A DNA stretch of 64,000 nucleotides from Hyphomicrobiaceae bacterium (GTDB lineage Bacteria > Pseudomonadota > Alphaproteobacteria > Rhizobiales > Hyphomicrobiaceae): NCBI GenBank assembly GCA_008933705.1, contig WBUN01000003.1:62001-126000 (forward strand). Direction: 5' to 3'. Positions within the stretch are counted from its first letter, which is position 1. Each line of letters starts with the position of its first letter. Positions 43,817 to 55,000 of this stretch are shown in pieces. The notes beneath the pieces were generated by a model, which was not told where the DNA came from, did no database searches, and saw only the letters and a list, made by a program, of their open reading frames with translations. A program made the translations under genes and the position numbers.

Positions 43817-44839
43817 TTACGCCACGCCCGCTCTGAGCAGATCGTGGATGTGCACAATGCCGACGGGCTTGCCTTTGTCGACGACGAACAGCGCCGTGAT
43901 CCGCGAGGTGTTGAGCAGCTCCAAGGCAGCCGAGGCGAGCATCTGAGACGTCACGACTTTGGGCTTCCTCGTCATGATGTCGCTGGTTCGCGCCGTCAGC
44001 AGATCGGCGCCCATGTGGCGCCTGAGGTCGCCATCGGTGATGACGCCGACAAGCTTGCCCTTCGCGTCGATGACGCCGAGACAGCCGAATGACTTCTGCG
44101 TCATGGTGACGAGGGCCGCACTCATCACCACATCGTCGGAGGCCAACGGAAGCCGTTCGCCAGTGTGCATGATGTCGGCAACGAACTTGAGGCTCGCTCC
44201 GAGCGAACCACCAGGGTGGAAGATCTTGAAGTCCTGCGCGGTGAAGCCCCTGTTCTCCAACAGCGCGATCGCCAAGCAGTCGCCGATGGCGAGCTGCATG
44301 GTGGTCGACGTCGTCGGAGCAAGCCCATGCGGGCAGGCTTCCCTGGCGCGCGGAAGCTCCAGCACGACGTCGGATTGCTTGGCAAGCGTCGAATCCGCCC
44401 GGGAGGTGACAGCGATGAGCGGCACCTTGAAGCGGCGCGAGTAGGTGACGATGCTGCCGATCTCGACGCTCTCGCCCGACCACGATATGGCGACGATGGC
44501 GTCGTCCGTCCCGATCATGCCAAGATCGCCGTGACTTGCCTCGCTCGGGTGAACGAAGAATGCCCGCGTTCCCGTGGAGGCGAAGGTGGCGGCGATCTTC
44601 TGGCCGACGTGACCGCTCTTGCCAATGCCGGTGACGATCACCCGGCCCTTGGCGGCCGACAACATGGCGACCGCCATCCCGAACGAGGCGCCCAGCTCCT
44701 GCTCCAGCGCCTCCTTCAGTGCCCGCAGGCCCTCGGTCTCAAGGTCAAGGGTCCGCACCGCCGAGCGCAGCGCAGCAGAATGCTGGGCCGCACAAGCGTC
44801 CGCATCACCCTGCTTGCGCCTTGCAGCCGTCATTGCCAT
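43817..44839 (-). CDS. kdsD: Arabinose-5-phosphate isomerase (KpsF/GutQ/KdsD)
   Basis: Sugar-phosphate isomerase of 340 aa converting ribulose 5-phosphate to arabinose 5-phosphate, first step of Kdo for lipopolysaccharide. SIS domain (residues 45-200) with VTGIGKSGHVGQKIAATFASTGT in part and HPSEASHGDLGMI, then GGSLGASL and two CBS domains. ATG 44839 is chosen (AGGA nine bases upstream); 44833 is possible. Next minus-strand gene upstream is galU, 137 bases away. Confidence 0.95.
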   Translation of the reverse strand: MAMTAARRKQGDADACAAQHSAALRSAVRTLDLETEGLRALKEALEQELGASFGMAVAMLSAAKGRVIVTGIGKSGHVGQKIAATFASTGTRAFFVHPSEASHGDLGMIGTDDAIVAISWSGESVEIGSIVTYSRRFKVPLIAVTSRADSTLAKQSDVVLELPRAREACPHGLAPTTSTTMQLAIGDCLAIALLENRGFTAQDFKIFHPGGSLGASLKFVADIMHTGERLPLASDDVVMSAALVTMTQKSFGCLGVIDAKGKLVGVITDGDLRRHMGADLLTARTSDIMTRKPKVVTSQMLASAALELLNTSRITALFVVDKGKPVGIVHIHDLLRAGVA

Positions 44840-44976
44840 TTCTTCAAGTCCTGCCAATGGTTAACTGGGCCGGCATCGAACGGGCATCGTGATTCGCTGC
44901 CGATACTAGCCGGGTCTCAGACTGAGGCAACCCAAACCAGACCTTCGTGTAGCGAGCGCGAACGCACGGACGAGGG

Positions 44977-45855
44977 TTACAGAAGCTTCTTCAGCTCGGC
45001 TTTCAGGGCCGGCCCCAAGTCGCTCCTTGCCAAGGCGTAAGCGATGTTGGCGGTCAGGAAGCCGATCTTGGCGCCGCAATCGTAGATTTTGCCATCGAAG
45101 CGCACCGCATAGAACGGCTGCTGCTCGGAGAGCGCAATCATGGCATCGGTGATCTGGATCTCGCCGCCTGCGCCACGCTGGCCCCGCTCGAGAATGGTGA
45201 AGATCTCGGGCTGCAGGATGTAGCGCCCCGAGATGTGCAGATTGGATGGCGCCGTGCCGGCCTTGGGCTTCTCCACCATCCCGGTGATGCGCGAGATCTT
45301 GGCGGACGCGTCCTCTACGCCGACGATGCCGTATTGGTGCGTCTGGTCCGGCGGGACGGGCGCCACAGCGAGGTAGTTGCCGGCGTTGGCCTCATAAGCC
45401 TCGATCATCTCGGCTATGCATGGCCTGTCCGCGCAATGCAGAACGTCCGGCAACAACAGCGCGAAGGGCTCCGAGCCTACGATTTCGCGTGCGCACCACA
45501 CCGCGTGGCCGAGCCCGAGCGGCGCCTGTTGGCGTGTGAAACTCGTCTGCCCGGGCTCGGGCAACTCGCGTTGCAGCTGCTCGAGCTCGCTCTTTTTGCC
45601 GCGCTCGGCCAGTGTGCGCTCGAGCTCGAACTGGCTGTCGAAATGGTCCTCGATGACACCCTTGTTGCGGCCCGTGACGAAGATGAAGTGCTCGATTCCG
45701 GCCGCCCGCGCTTCGTCCACCACGTGCTGGATCACGGGGCGGTCGACGACGGTGAGCATTTCCTTCGGCATGGCCTTCGTGGCTGGCAGAAAGCGGGTGC
45801 CGAGCCCCGCAACAGGGAAGACGGCCTTGCGGATACGCTTCTTGGCATTCGGCAT
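44977..45855 (-). CDS. galU: UTP-glucose-1-phosphate uridylyltransferase
   Basis: GalU of 292 aa making UDP-glucose. Motifs KAVFPVAGLGTRFLPATKAMPKEML in part, VTGRNKGVIEDHFD, GLGHAVWCAR, LLLPDVL and GMVEKPKAG are diagnostic. ATG at 45855 begins MPNAKKRIRKAVF. Divergent from galE with 136 bases between, together giving UDP-glucose and UDP-galactose for envelope polysaccharides. Confidence 0.96.
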   Translation of the reverse strand: MPNAKKRIRKAVFPVAGLGTRFLPATKAMPKEMLTVVDRPVIQHVVDEARAAGIEHFIFVTGRNKGVIEDHFDSQFELERTLAERGKKSELEQLQRELPEPGQTSFTRQQAPLGLGHAVWCAREIVGSEPFALLLPDVLHCADRPCIAEMIEAYEANAGNYLAVAPVPPDQTHQYGIVGVEDASAKISRITGMVEKPKAGTAPSNLHISGRYILQPEIFTILERGQRGAGGEIQITDAMIALSEQQPFYAVRFDGKIYDCGAKIGFLTANIAYALARSDLGPALKAELKKLL

Positions 45856-45991
45856 GACTTGAGGTCTCGAGCGGCTATTGGCGGCGACTTCGGGGTACAG
45901 GGCACAGTTAACGTATGCTAACCGACAACAATGGTATGAAACGCTTCTCGCACTTGCGCAAACTGCGACACTTACGCCAGAGGGTAGCTGA

Positions 45992-46984
45992 ATGACAGTG
46001 CTTGTGACCGGCGGGGCCGGATATATCGGCAGCCACATGGCGCTTGAGCTGCTGGATGCCGGCGAGAAGGTCGTCGTCCTCGATAATCTCTCGACCGGAC
46101 TCAGGTGGGCCGTGCCCGACAGGGCCGTGTTCGTTGAGGGCGACGTCGGCGATCAGAGCCTTGTTCAGCGCATCATCCAGCGCCACGGGGTCAATTCGAT
46201 CATACATTTCGCCGGATCGATCGTGGTGCCGGATTCGGTTGCCGATCCACTCGGCTATTACCTGAACAATACCGTCAAATCCCGGGCGCTCATCGAAACG
46301 GCCGTCAAGTCCGGCGTCCCCCATTTCATCTTCTCGTCCACCGCAGCCGTCTACGGCATGCCCGGCGACAAGCCAGTGTTGGAAAGCGCCTCGCTGAAAC
46401 CGATGTCTCCGTACGGCTCATCGAAGCTCATGACCGAAATGATGCTCGCGGATACCGCCCGGGCGCACAACCTTCGCTACGTCGCACTGCGGTATTTCAA
46501 CGTGGCAGGCGCAGACCCGCAGGGCCGATCGGGACAATCGACGCCGCGTGCCACCCACCTCATCAAGGTCGCGTGCGAGACCGCCATCGGCAAGCGCGGC
46601 CACGTCGACGTCTTCGGGACGGATTATCCCACGCCCGACGGCACCTGCGTACGCGACTACATTCACGTCAAGGACCTCGCCCAGGCCCATATTGCGGCTT
46701 TGCTCCATCTTCGTCGGGGCGGCAAGAGCGACATCTTCAACTGCGGCTATGGACGCGGCTTCTCGGTCCTGGAGGTCATCAAGGCCGTGAAGGTGGCCTG
46801 CGGACACGAGTTCGAGGTTCGTCATGCACAGCGCCGGCCCGGGGACCCTGCGACGATCATTGCGGCCGCCGACAAGATCAGGCGTGATCTCGGCTGGAAG
46901 CCGATGCTCGACGACCTTGACGTCATCGTGCGCCAAGCTCTCAAATGGGAAGAAAAGCTGTCGCGCGAACATCAGCCGGCGTGA
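45992..46984 (+). CDS. galE: UDP-glucose 4-epimerase
   Basis: Extended SDR of 330 aa interconverting UDP-glucose and UDP-galactose. NAD motif TGGAGYIGSH, catalytic YGSSK (SPYGSSKLMTE, near residue 147), RYFNVAGADP and the C-terminal GWKPMLDDLDVIV are typical. ATG 45992 lies after AGGGTAGCTGA. Divergent from galU. Confidence 0.95.
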   Translation: MTVLVTGGAGYIGSHMALELLDAGEKVVVLDNLSTGLRWAVPDRAVFVEGDVGDQSLVQRIIQRHGVNSIIHFAGSIVVPDSVADPLGYYLNNTVKSRALIETAVKSGVPHFIFSSTAAVYGMPGDKPVLESASLKPMSPYGSSKLMTEMMLADTARAHNLRYVALRYFNVAGADPQGRSGQSTPRATHLIKVACETAIGKRGHVDVFGTDYPTPDGTCVRDYIHVKDLAQAHIAALLHLRRGGKSDIFNCGYGRGFSVLEVIKAVKVACGHEFEVRHAQRRPGDPATIIAAADKIRRDLGWKPMLDDLDVIVRQALKWEEKLSREHQPA

Positions 46985-47105
46985 AGACCTGCGCAACCCG
47001 CACGCCTTGAAAAGGGCAAGGGCATCCGCGAGTTGAACGCTCGCTGGTGGCAGCGTCGGCAAGGCTGCCCAGACAGCGACGTGACCGACCAGGGGAGGGA
47101 TTGGC

Positions 47106-48473
47106 GTGCCTGACGCTGGCGCTGTGCGCGATACACTTCGAACTGTGCCGCACGACCGAGGTGCCCTCATCGGGCTGCTCGCCGCGCTGGCACTCCTGCT
47201 GCTGCCGCTCGCTTGTGCCAGGCCGGCGGCTGCTCAAGCGGGCGACGTCTTCCGTCGCTTCGTCGAGGACCTCTGGCCCGACGCCAGAGCCATGGGTGTT
47301 TCGCGCGCGACCTTCGACCGGGCCTTCCGCGGCGTCGACCCCGACCTCTCGCTGCCGGATCTGGTGCTGCCCGGTCAGGCCAAAGGCGACGTGAAGGGAC
47401 AGGCGGAGTTCACAAAGACACCGGCCGAGTACCTGAACGCCGCGCACCTTGCCAGGCTGACGGGGCAGGGCAAGGCGCTATTGACGAAACACGCCGAGCC
47501 GCTCGCCAGGATCGAACGCGACATCGGAGTGCAGAAGCAGTTCGTGCTGGCGATCTGGGGCCGCGAGACGGCCTTCGGCGCACACCGCTCGCAGCACTAC
47601 GCCATCCGGGTGCTGGCGACGCAGGCTTATCTCGGCCGCCGCAAGGAACTGTTTCGCAACGAGCTGCTGCACGCCCTCAAGATGCTCGAGGATCGCGTGC
47701 TCACTCCGGAGACGATGAAATCGTCCTGGGCGGGCGCGATGGGCCTTACACAATTCATGCCGTCGGAATTCTATACGCTTGCCTACGATCTCGACGGTGA
47801 CGGCCGCAAGGACATCTGGAACTCGGTGCCGGACGCGCTGGCTTCCGCCGCCAATCAGTTGCGCGCGAAGGGCTGGGTGGCCGGTCAGAGCTGGGGCTAT
47901 GAGGTCCAACTGCCGAAGGGCATCTCGTGCCTCCTGGAGGGGCCGGACAACGCGCGGCCGTTGCGCGAGTGGGCGGCACTCGGCGTCGTGCGGACCGGCA
48001 ACCGCAGCTTTCCCGCCGATGCTCTCGATGCCAAGGCCTTCGTGCTTGCGCCTGCAGGTGCCTATGGACCGGCTTTCCTGGCGCTCGAGAACTTCCTCGT
48101 CATCAAGCGCTACAACATGTCGGACCTCTATGCGCTGTTCGTCGGCAGCCTCGGCGACCGCATCGGCGGGGAGGGGGCCTTTGCGACGCCATGGGCGAGC
48201 GTACGCCAGCTCTCCGCCGGCAACATCGAGGAAATACAGGAATTGCTGCAGGCGCAGGGCTACAGGGTGAGCAAGGTCGACGGCAAAGCTGGCATGAACA
48301 CGAGGTCCCTGATAGGAGCCTACCAAAAGGCGGCGAATCTGAAGATCGACTGCTGGCCGTCGGAAGCCCTCTTGAAGCAGATGCGAGCCACCGGACCGAA
48401 GCGCGGGGCCGAGCCCGCCAAGCCGGTGGATGGCGAGGGGGCTCGAGAAAGAGCAGGCCTTGGCGCACGCTGA
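47106..48473 (+). CDS. MltB-type lytic murein transglycosylase with peptidoglycan-binding domain
   Basis: Exported enzyme of 455 aa cleaving peptidoglycan glycan strands. Signal or anchor segment near residues 20-45 (LIGLLAALALLLLPLAC, whose Cys could be lipidated), SLT_2 catalytic domain with Glu in AIWGRETAFGAHRS, MGLTQFMPSEFY and DLDGDGRKDIW, and a C-terminal PG-binding domain (IEEIQELLQAQGY then GKAGMNTRSLIGAYQK). GTG at 47106 is used because GGGAGGGA is well placed before it. Confidence 0.92.
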   Translation: MPDAGAVRDTLRTVPHDRGALIGLLAALALLLLPLACARPAAAQAGDVFRRFVEDLWPDARAMGVSRATFDRAFRGVDPDLSLPDLVLPGQAKGDVKGQAEFTKTPAEYLNAAHLARLTGQGKALLTKHAEPLARIERDIGVQKQFVLAIWGRETAFGAHRSQHYAIRVLATQAYLGRRKELFRNELLHALKMLEDRVLTPETMKSSWAGAMGLTQFMPSEFYTLAYDLDGDGRKDIWNSVPDALASAANQLRAKGWVAGQSWGYEVQLPKGISCLLEGPDNARPLREWAALGVVRTGNRSFPADALDAKAFVLAPAGAYGPAFLALENFLVIKRYNMSDLYALFVGSLGDRIGGEGAFATPWASVRQLSAGNIEEIQELLQAQGYRVSKVDGKAGMNTRSLIGAYQKAANLKIDCWPSEALLKQMRATGPKRGAEPAKPVDGEGARERAGLGAR

Positions 48474-48635
48474 CAGGCTCAACTGCACCGTATACTCTGC
48501 TGTCCCAGGCTCCGAACCGGCCATTTTGCGGACGGCTTGCGATGGCAAACAAAGTGCCGCATCCTGCCGATTGACGACTCAGTAGTCGGGCGGTTTGCGA
48601 CCGTCGATCAGATCGCTGGTGAGGGAGCCTCGGCA

Positions 48636-50033
48636 ATGTCACAGGCTCCGCCGCAGAGGACTTGCGGTTCAAGGAAGACAATGCGCGCTCTTGCAATGGT
48701 GCTCGCTGCCGTTGTGATGCTGGCCGTGTCGCCGGCGCCGCAAGCGGCTGCCCAGGAGGATGCGGGCACGAGCTACGTCACGCCGTTTCCCGAAGGCGAC
48801 AACTACAAGCTGCAAGCCTATGGCGACGCATTTGCTGAAGGTCTGCTGTGGGGGCTTATCGAATCCTTTGCGGGTGACGGCCGTGTGCAGGTGCTGCGCC
48901 GGCATCGTGCGCTTGCGGGGATCTCGCGCCCCGAGTTCGATGACGAGATCCGCACGGAGGAGACGACGCCGCGGGAGAAGGCGCATATCGGCGTGATCAT
49001 GATCGGCTACAGCGATCGCGTAGCCCTGCGTCTCGCGACAGGCCGACGTCTCGCATTTGGGACGGAGGAATGGCGCGAGGAATACGGCAAGCGCGTCGAT
49101 CGTCTGATCAGGGCATTGAAGCGGCAGGGTGCCGCGCTGTATTGGATCGGCCTGCCTATTCTGCGCCGCGTGGAAGCCAACGATGATGCGCAGACGATCA
49201 ATGATCTTGTCCGCGAGAAGGCCTATCTCAATGGCATAAAGTTCGTCGATATCCAGGCCCAGTTCGCCGATGAGAGCGGCAACTACAGTGCCTACGGACC
49301 GGATCTGACGGGCAAGAGCCGGCTTCTGCGCGAGGCCGACGGCGTACTCTTCACGCCGGCAGGGTATCGCAAGCTTGCGCACTTCGTAGAGCAGGAGATC
49401 AAGCGCGATCTGATGCAGGCCAGAAAGGAGCGCGCCATTCCTCTTGCCGGCTCGGAGGCTGAGCAGAAGCGCATCAGCGCGCAAAGGCCAAGGCCTTCCA
49501 GCGAAGGAGATGCAGGCTGGAGGGGCATCGTCAGCACCGACAAAGGGGACAAGGGCGATCAGTCGAGGGCGCCTACGCAGCCGACGCAACCGCAAGCAAG
49601 TGAGCCGTCGCTCGAGCAAAAGGCCGACAACAGCCGTATCACGCTCAAGAGCATAGGGGCCAACGGCCGCGAGGAGGCAGTGACGCTGGATATCCTGAGG
49701 CCGGCCATCCCGTCGGCGGTTGTGGCACTGGTGACGCGCAAGGAGTCAACCGACCGGCCATCACAGATCGGCGATGTTGTCCCCAACGATGTGGGCGGCG
49801 GGCTTGTGGTCATGAGTTCCATCACCCCGTCAACCACGGGACCGGGTGGTGGCGTTCGCCGGATCGCGCCGAGCCAGACTCCCTACTACCAGGTCTTGAT
49901 CAAAGGCGAGCGCCCCACGCCGAAACCCGGACGCGCAGACGATTTTTCTTGGCCGAGGGCTGAGCCCGACCTCGGGGTTGCGCCGGCACCGGCGACACCG
50001 CCACGCAGGCTCCAGCGCCTGCCGCGCAGCTGA
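48636..50033 (+). CDS. DUF459 SGNH-hydrolase-like protein, catalytic residues replaced
   Basis: Exported protein of 465 aa: signal segment MRALAMVLAAVVMLAVSPAP after a short basic leader, an SGNH-fold domain (residues 55-255), and a long low-complexity Pro/Ser/Gln C-terminal part. DUF459 members normally carry GDS and D-x-x-H motifs. Here the first reads AYGDAFAEGL (Ala65 in place of Ser) and the last DGVLFTPAGYRKLA (Leu238 in place of His), so both nucleophile and histidine are lost while the flanking blocks (IGYSDR, WIGLPILRR) are kept. It follows the lytic transglycosylase gene by 162 bases. A non-enzymatic, perhaps peptidoglycan- or polysaccharide-binding role is inferred. Confidence 0.82.
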   Translation: MSQAPPQRTCGSRKTMRALAMVLAAVVMLAVSPAPQAAAQEDAGTSYVTPFPEGDNYKLQAYGDAFAEGLLWGLIESFAGDGRVQVLRRHRALAGISRPEFDDEIRTEETTPREKAHIGVIMIGYSDRVALRLATGRRLAFGTEEWREEYGKRVDRLIRALKRQGAALYWIGLPILRRVEANDDAQTINDLVREKAYLNGIKFVDIQAQFADESGNYSAYGPDLTGKSRLLREADGVLFTPAGYRKLAHFVEQEIKRDLMQARKERAIPLAGSEAEQKRISAQRPRPSSEGDAGWRGIVSTDKGDKGDQSRAPTQPTQPQASEPSLEQKADNSRITLKSIGANGREEAVTLDILRPAIPSAVVALVTRKESTDRPSQIGDVVPNDVGGGLVVMSSITPSTTGPGGGVRRIAPSQTPYYQVLIKGERPTPKPGRADDFSWPRAEPDLGVAPAPATPPRRLQRLPRS

Positions 50034-50071
50034 CAGGCTGAACGCTCTCCCGACGTTGCGCGAAATTTCGC

Positions 50072-50452
50072 TCAGCTGCCGCCGTTGATGTTTGGACGGC
50101 GCCGACCGCGTTCGAGCTTGCTGCGCTGACCGATCTTGGTCGATACATCATCGACCCGGCGCAGGGCTGCCTCAAAGGCATCCCTGAGTGCGAGCCCCAA
50201 TTCCTCGTGCGCGTCGCTTCCTTCGCGCTCATGCCTGACGACGATCGGCTGCCTCCCAGGCACGCCAATCTCGATCTTGATCTGGTAGACCTTCGGCCGC
50301 TGGGGATTGCGATGCGGCGCCTCGACCACCACCCGGCAGCTGGTCATGCGATCGAAGTGCTTGGCCAGCTTCGAAACCTTTTCGCGAACACGCGTCTCGA
50401 CGGCGTCACTCTTCTCGATGCCGTGGAAATGGATTTCGACCGGTGTGTTCAT
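50072..50452 (-). CDS. hpf: Short-form HPF/RaiA ribosome hibernation factor
   Basis: Protein of 126 aa of the S30AE family, which binds the 30S subunit and inactivates ribosomes in stationary phase or starvation. Family core: VEIHFHGIEKSDAVETRV, KHFDRMTSCRVVVEAPH and DAHEELGLALRDAFEAALRR; the tail is short and basic (KLERGRRRPN), with no long-form dimerisation domain. Convergent with the DUF459 gene. Confidence 0.88.
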   Translation of the reverse strand: MNTPVEIHFHGIEKSDAVETRVREKVSKLAKHFDRMTSCRVVVEAPHRNPQRPKVYQIKIEIGVPGRQPIVVRHEREGSDAHEELGLALRDAFEAALRRVDDVSTKIGQRSKLERGRRRPNINGGS

Positions 50453-50553
50453 GATGCTACCCTTTTTGTTGAAGCAGGTGGTCCTCCCAACCCCTATTGA
50501 ATCAGGTGGGAGCTTCGTTGACCAGGATCAACCCGCAAAAAGAATGGGGCGCC

Positions 50554-51990
<1,437 letters not shown>

Positions 51991-52052
51991 CGTTCCAGCC
52001 TGCCTAGCGCCCCACGCCTGTGAGGCCCAGCTTCGTCCAATCGTTGTCACGG

Positions 52053-52075
52053 ATCCCGGGCCCCAGACCCGGGAT
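52053..52075. repeat. Perfect hairpin in the gltB-gltD spacer
   Basis: ATCCCGGG (52053-52060) and CCCGGGAT (52068-52075) form a perfect 8-base stem with a 7-base loop. The sequence is of the cccgggat palindromic type scattered through alphaproteobacterial genomes. It lies a few bases after the gltB stop and could tune gltD expression or stabilise gltB mRNA. Confidence 0.6.
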
Positions 52076-52080
52076 GCCAG

Positions 52081-55000
52081 CTAGCCCTTGACCGCGCGCA
52101 GTCCGATCTCAAGCACCTCGAGGCCCGAGCTGTCCGCCGCCTGGTGCTTGCTGATCTCCTTCAGAGCGCGCCGATACTCGACGGGCATGACCTTCTTGAA
52201 CTTGGGCAGATACCCCGTCCAGTCCGCCAAGATCAGCTTGGCCTTTGCCGAGTTGGTGTAGTGCGCATGGCGGGCGACGAGCTGGTGCAGGCGTTCCGCG
52301 TCCTGCCTGGTCATGTCACCCATGACGTCGACGAGGCCGTGGCTCTCGAGGTCGCCACCCTGGTTGGCAAGCTTGCGCATGACCTCTTCCTCCGCCTCGA
52401 TCGGCTCGAGGTCGATCATCGCCAGATTGCAGCGCTGCTCGAATGTTCCGTCTTCGTCCAATACGTAAGCGATGCCACCCGACATGCCGGCCGCGAAGTT
52501 GCGCCCGGTCGGACCGATCACGACGACGACGCCACCCGTCATGTACTCGCAGCCGTGGTCGCCCGTGCCTTCGACGACCGCCGCCGCGCCCGAGTTTCTC
52601 ACGGCAAAGCGCTCGCCGGCGACGCCTCGGAAATAGCACTCACCGGTAATGGCGCCATAGAGGACCGTGTTGCCGACAATGATGCTTTCCTCGGGCACGA
52701 TGCCCGACTTGGGATCCGGCCTGACGATCAGCTTGCCGCCGGAAAGGCCCTTGCCGACATAGTCGTTGGCCTCGCCGACGAGATCGAGCGTTATGCCGTG
52801 CGCCGCCCATGCGCCAAAGCTCTGCCCGGCGGTGCCCTTCAGGCTGAGCCAGATGGTGTCCTCGGGAAGGCCGGCATGGCCGTAGCGCCTGGCCACCTCT
52901 CCAGAGAGCATGGCGCCGGTCGCACGATCGCGATTGCAGATCGTCAGCTCGTGCTTGACCCGCTGCTTGCTCTCGAGCGCAGGCGCTGCAAGCAGGATCA
53001 GCTTCTTGTCGAGCACCTTTGCGAGGCCGTGGTCCTGGCGCTCGCAATTGTAGATGGCGACTCCTTCCGGCACTTCCGGCTTGTGGAACAGCTTCTCGAA
53101 GTCGAGACCCCGCGCCTTCCAGTGTCCGATCGCCCGCTCCTTGTCGAGACACTGCGACTGGCCGATCATCTCGTTGAACGTGCGGTAGCCGAGTGCGGCC
53201 ATGATCTCGCGCACTTCCTCGGCAACGAAGAAGAAATAGTTGATGGCGTGCTCAGGCTGCCCCTTGAACCTGGCGCGCAGCACCGGGTCCTGCGTCGCCA
53301 CGCCGACCGGACAGGTATTGAGATGGCACTTGCGCATCATGATGCAGCCGAGCGCGATCAGCGGCGCGGTGGCGAAGCCGAACTCGTCCGCGCCGAGCAG
53401 CGCGCCGATTGCAACGTCACGCCCCGTGCGGATGCCGCCGTCGACCTGAACAGCGATGCGGCCGCGCAGGCGATTGGCGACCAGCGTCTGGTGCGTCTCG
53501 GCGAGGCCGATCTCCCAAGGCGAGCCTGCATGCTTGATCGAGGTGAGCGGCGATGCACCCGTGCCGCCTTCGAATCCCGCGATCGTCACATGATCGGCAC
53601 GCGCCTTTGCAACACCGGCCGCGACGGTGCCGACGCCGACCTCGGCCACGAGCTTCACCGACACGTCCGCATCCGGATTGGTGTTCTTCAGGTCGAAGAT
53701 GAGCTGCGCCAGATCCTCGATTGAATAGATGTCGTGGTGCGGCGGCGGCGAGATGAGGCCGACGCCGGGCGTAGAATGACGCACCTTGGCGATGGTGGCA
53801 TCGACCTTGTGGCCGGGAAGCTGACCGCCCTCGCCGGGCTTGGCGCCCTGCGCCATCTTGATTTGCATGACGCTCGAGTTGACGAGGTATTCCGTCGTCA
53901 CGCCGAAGCGGCCCGACGCCACCTGCTTGATGGCCGAGCGCATGGAGTCGCCGTTGGGCAGCCTCTTGAAACGGTCCGCCTCCTCACCGCCCTCACCGGT
54001 ATTGGACTTGCCGCCGATGCGGTTCATGGCGATGGCAAGCGTGGTGTGCGCCTCGCGCGAGATCGAGCCGAAGCTCATGGCCCCGGTCGAGAAGCGCTTG
54101 ACGATGCTGGCCGCCGGCTCGACCTCCTCGATCGGAACGGGCTTGCGCCCCATCTCCTCGGCAGACCTCAGCCGGAACAGGCCGCGCAACGTCATGAGCT
54201 GCTCGGACTGGTCGTTGATCTGGCGCGCGTAGGCGCGGTACTTGTCGGGCAGGTTGCCGCGCACGGCGTGCTGCAGGTCGGCAACGACGCTGGGCCGCCA
54301 GACATGCGCTTCGCCGCGAATGCGGTAGGCGTACTCGCCCCCCACATCGAGCGCGTTTTCCAGAACGGGTACATCGCCGAAGGCCTGACGGTGGCGCTCT
54401 GCCGTCTCGCGCGCGATCTGGCGCAGTCCGGCGCCTTCAACCTGGGTGTGCGTCCCCGTGAAATACTTCTTCACGAAGCTCGACCTCAATCCGACCGCGT
54501 CGAAGATCTGCGCACCGCAATAGGACTGATAGGTCGAGATGCCCATCTTGGACATGACCTTCAGCAGACCCTTGTCGATAGCCTTGATGTAGCGCTTCTG
54601 CGCTTCCTTCAGCGTCAGCTTCTCGTCGAGCTCAGGGAGGAGTTGCTCCAGCGTGTCGAAGGCCAGATAGGGGTTGATCGCTTCCGCCCCGTATCCCGCC
54701 AGCACCGCGAACTGATGCACCTCGTGCGCCTCGCCGGTCTCCACGACGAGGCCGACTGAGGTGCGCAGGCCCTGCTTGATCAGGTGATGGTGCACAGCCG
54801 AGGTCGCCAGCAGCGAGGGAATAGGGATGCGATCGGGCCCCGTCGCGCGGTCCGACAGGATGATGATGTTGTATTCCTTCGAGCGCACCGCCTCCTCGGC
54901 TTCGGCGCAGACGACGTCGACAGCCGCGGTCATGCCGGCCGCACCCTTGTCGGCCGGATAGGTGATGTCGATCGTGATCGATGAGAACTGGTTGTCCTTC

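Noticed and set aside
52144-53724. A 526-codon frame antisense to gltB, with others at 53734-54759 and 56188-57153
   Set aside because: Entirely opposite gltB, whose translation is full length and conserved.
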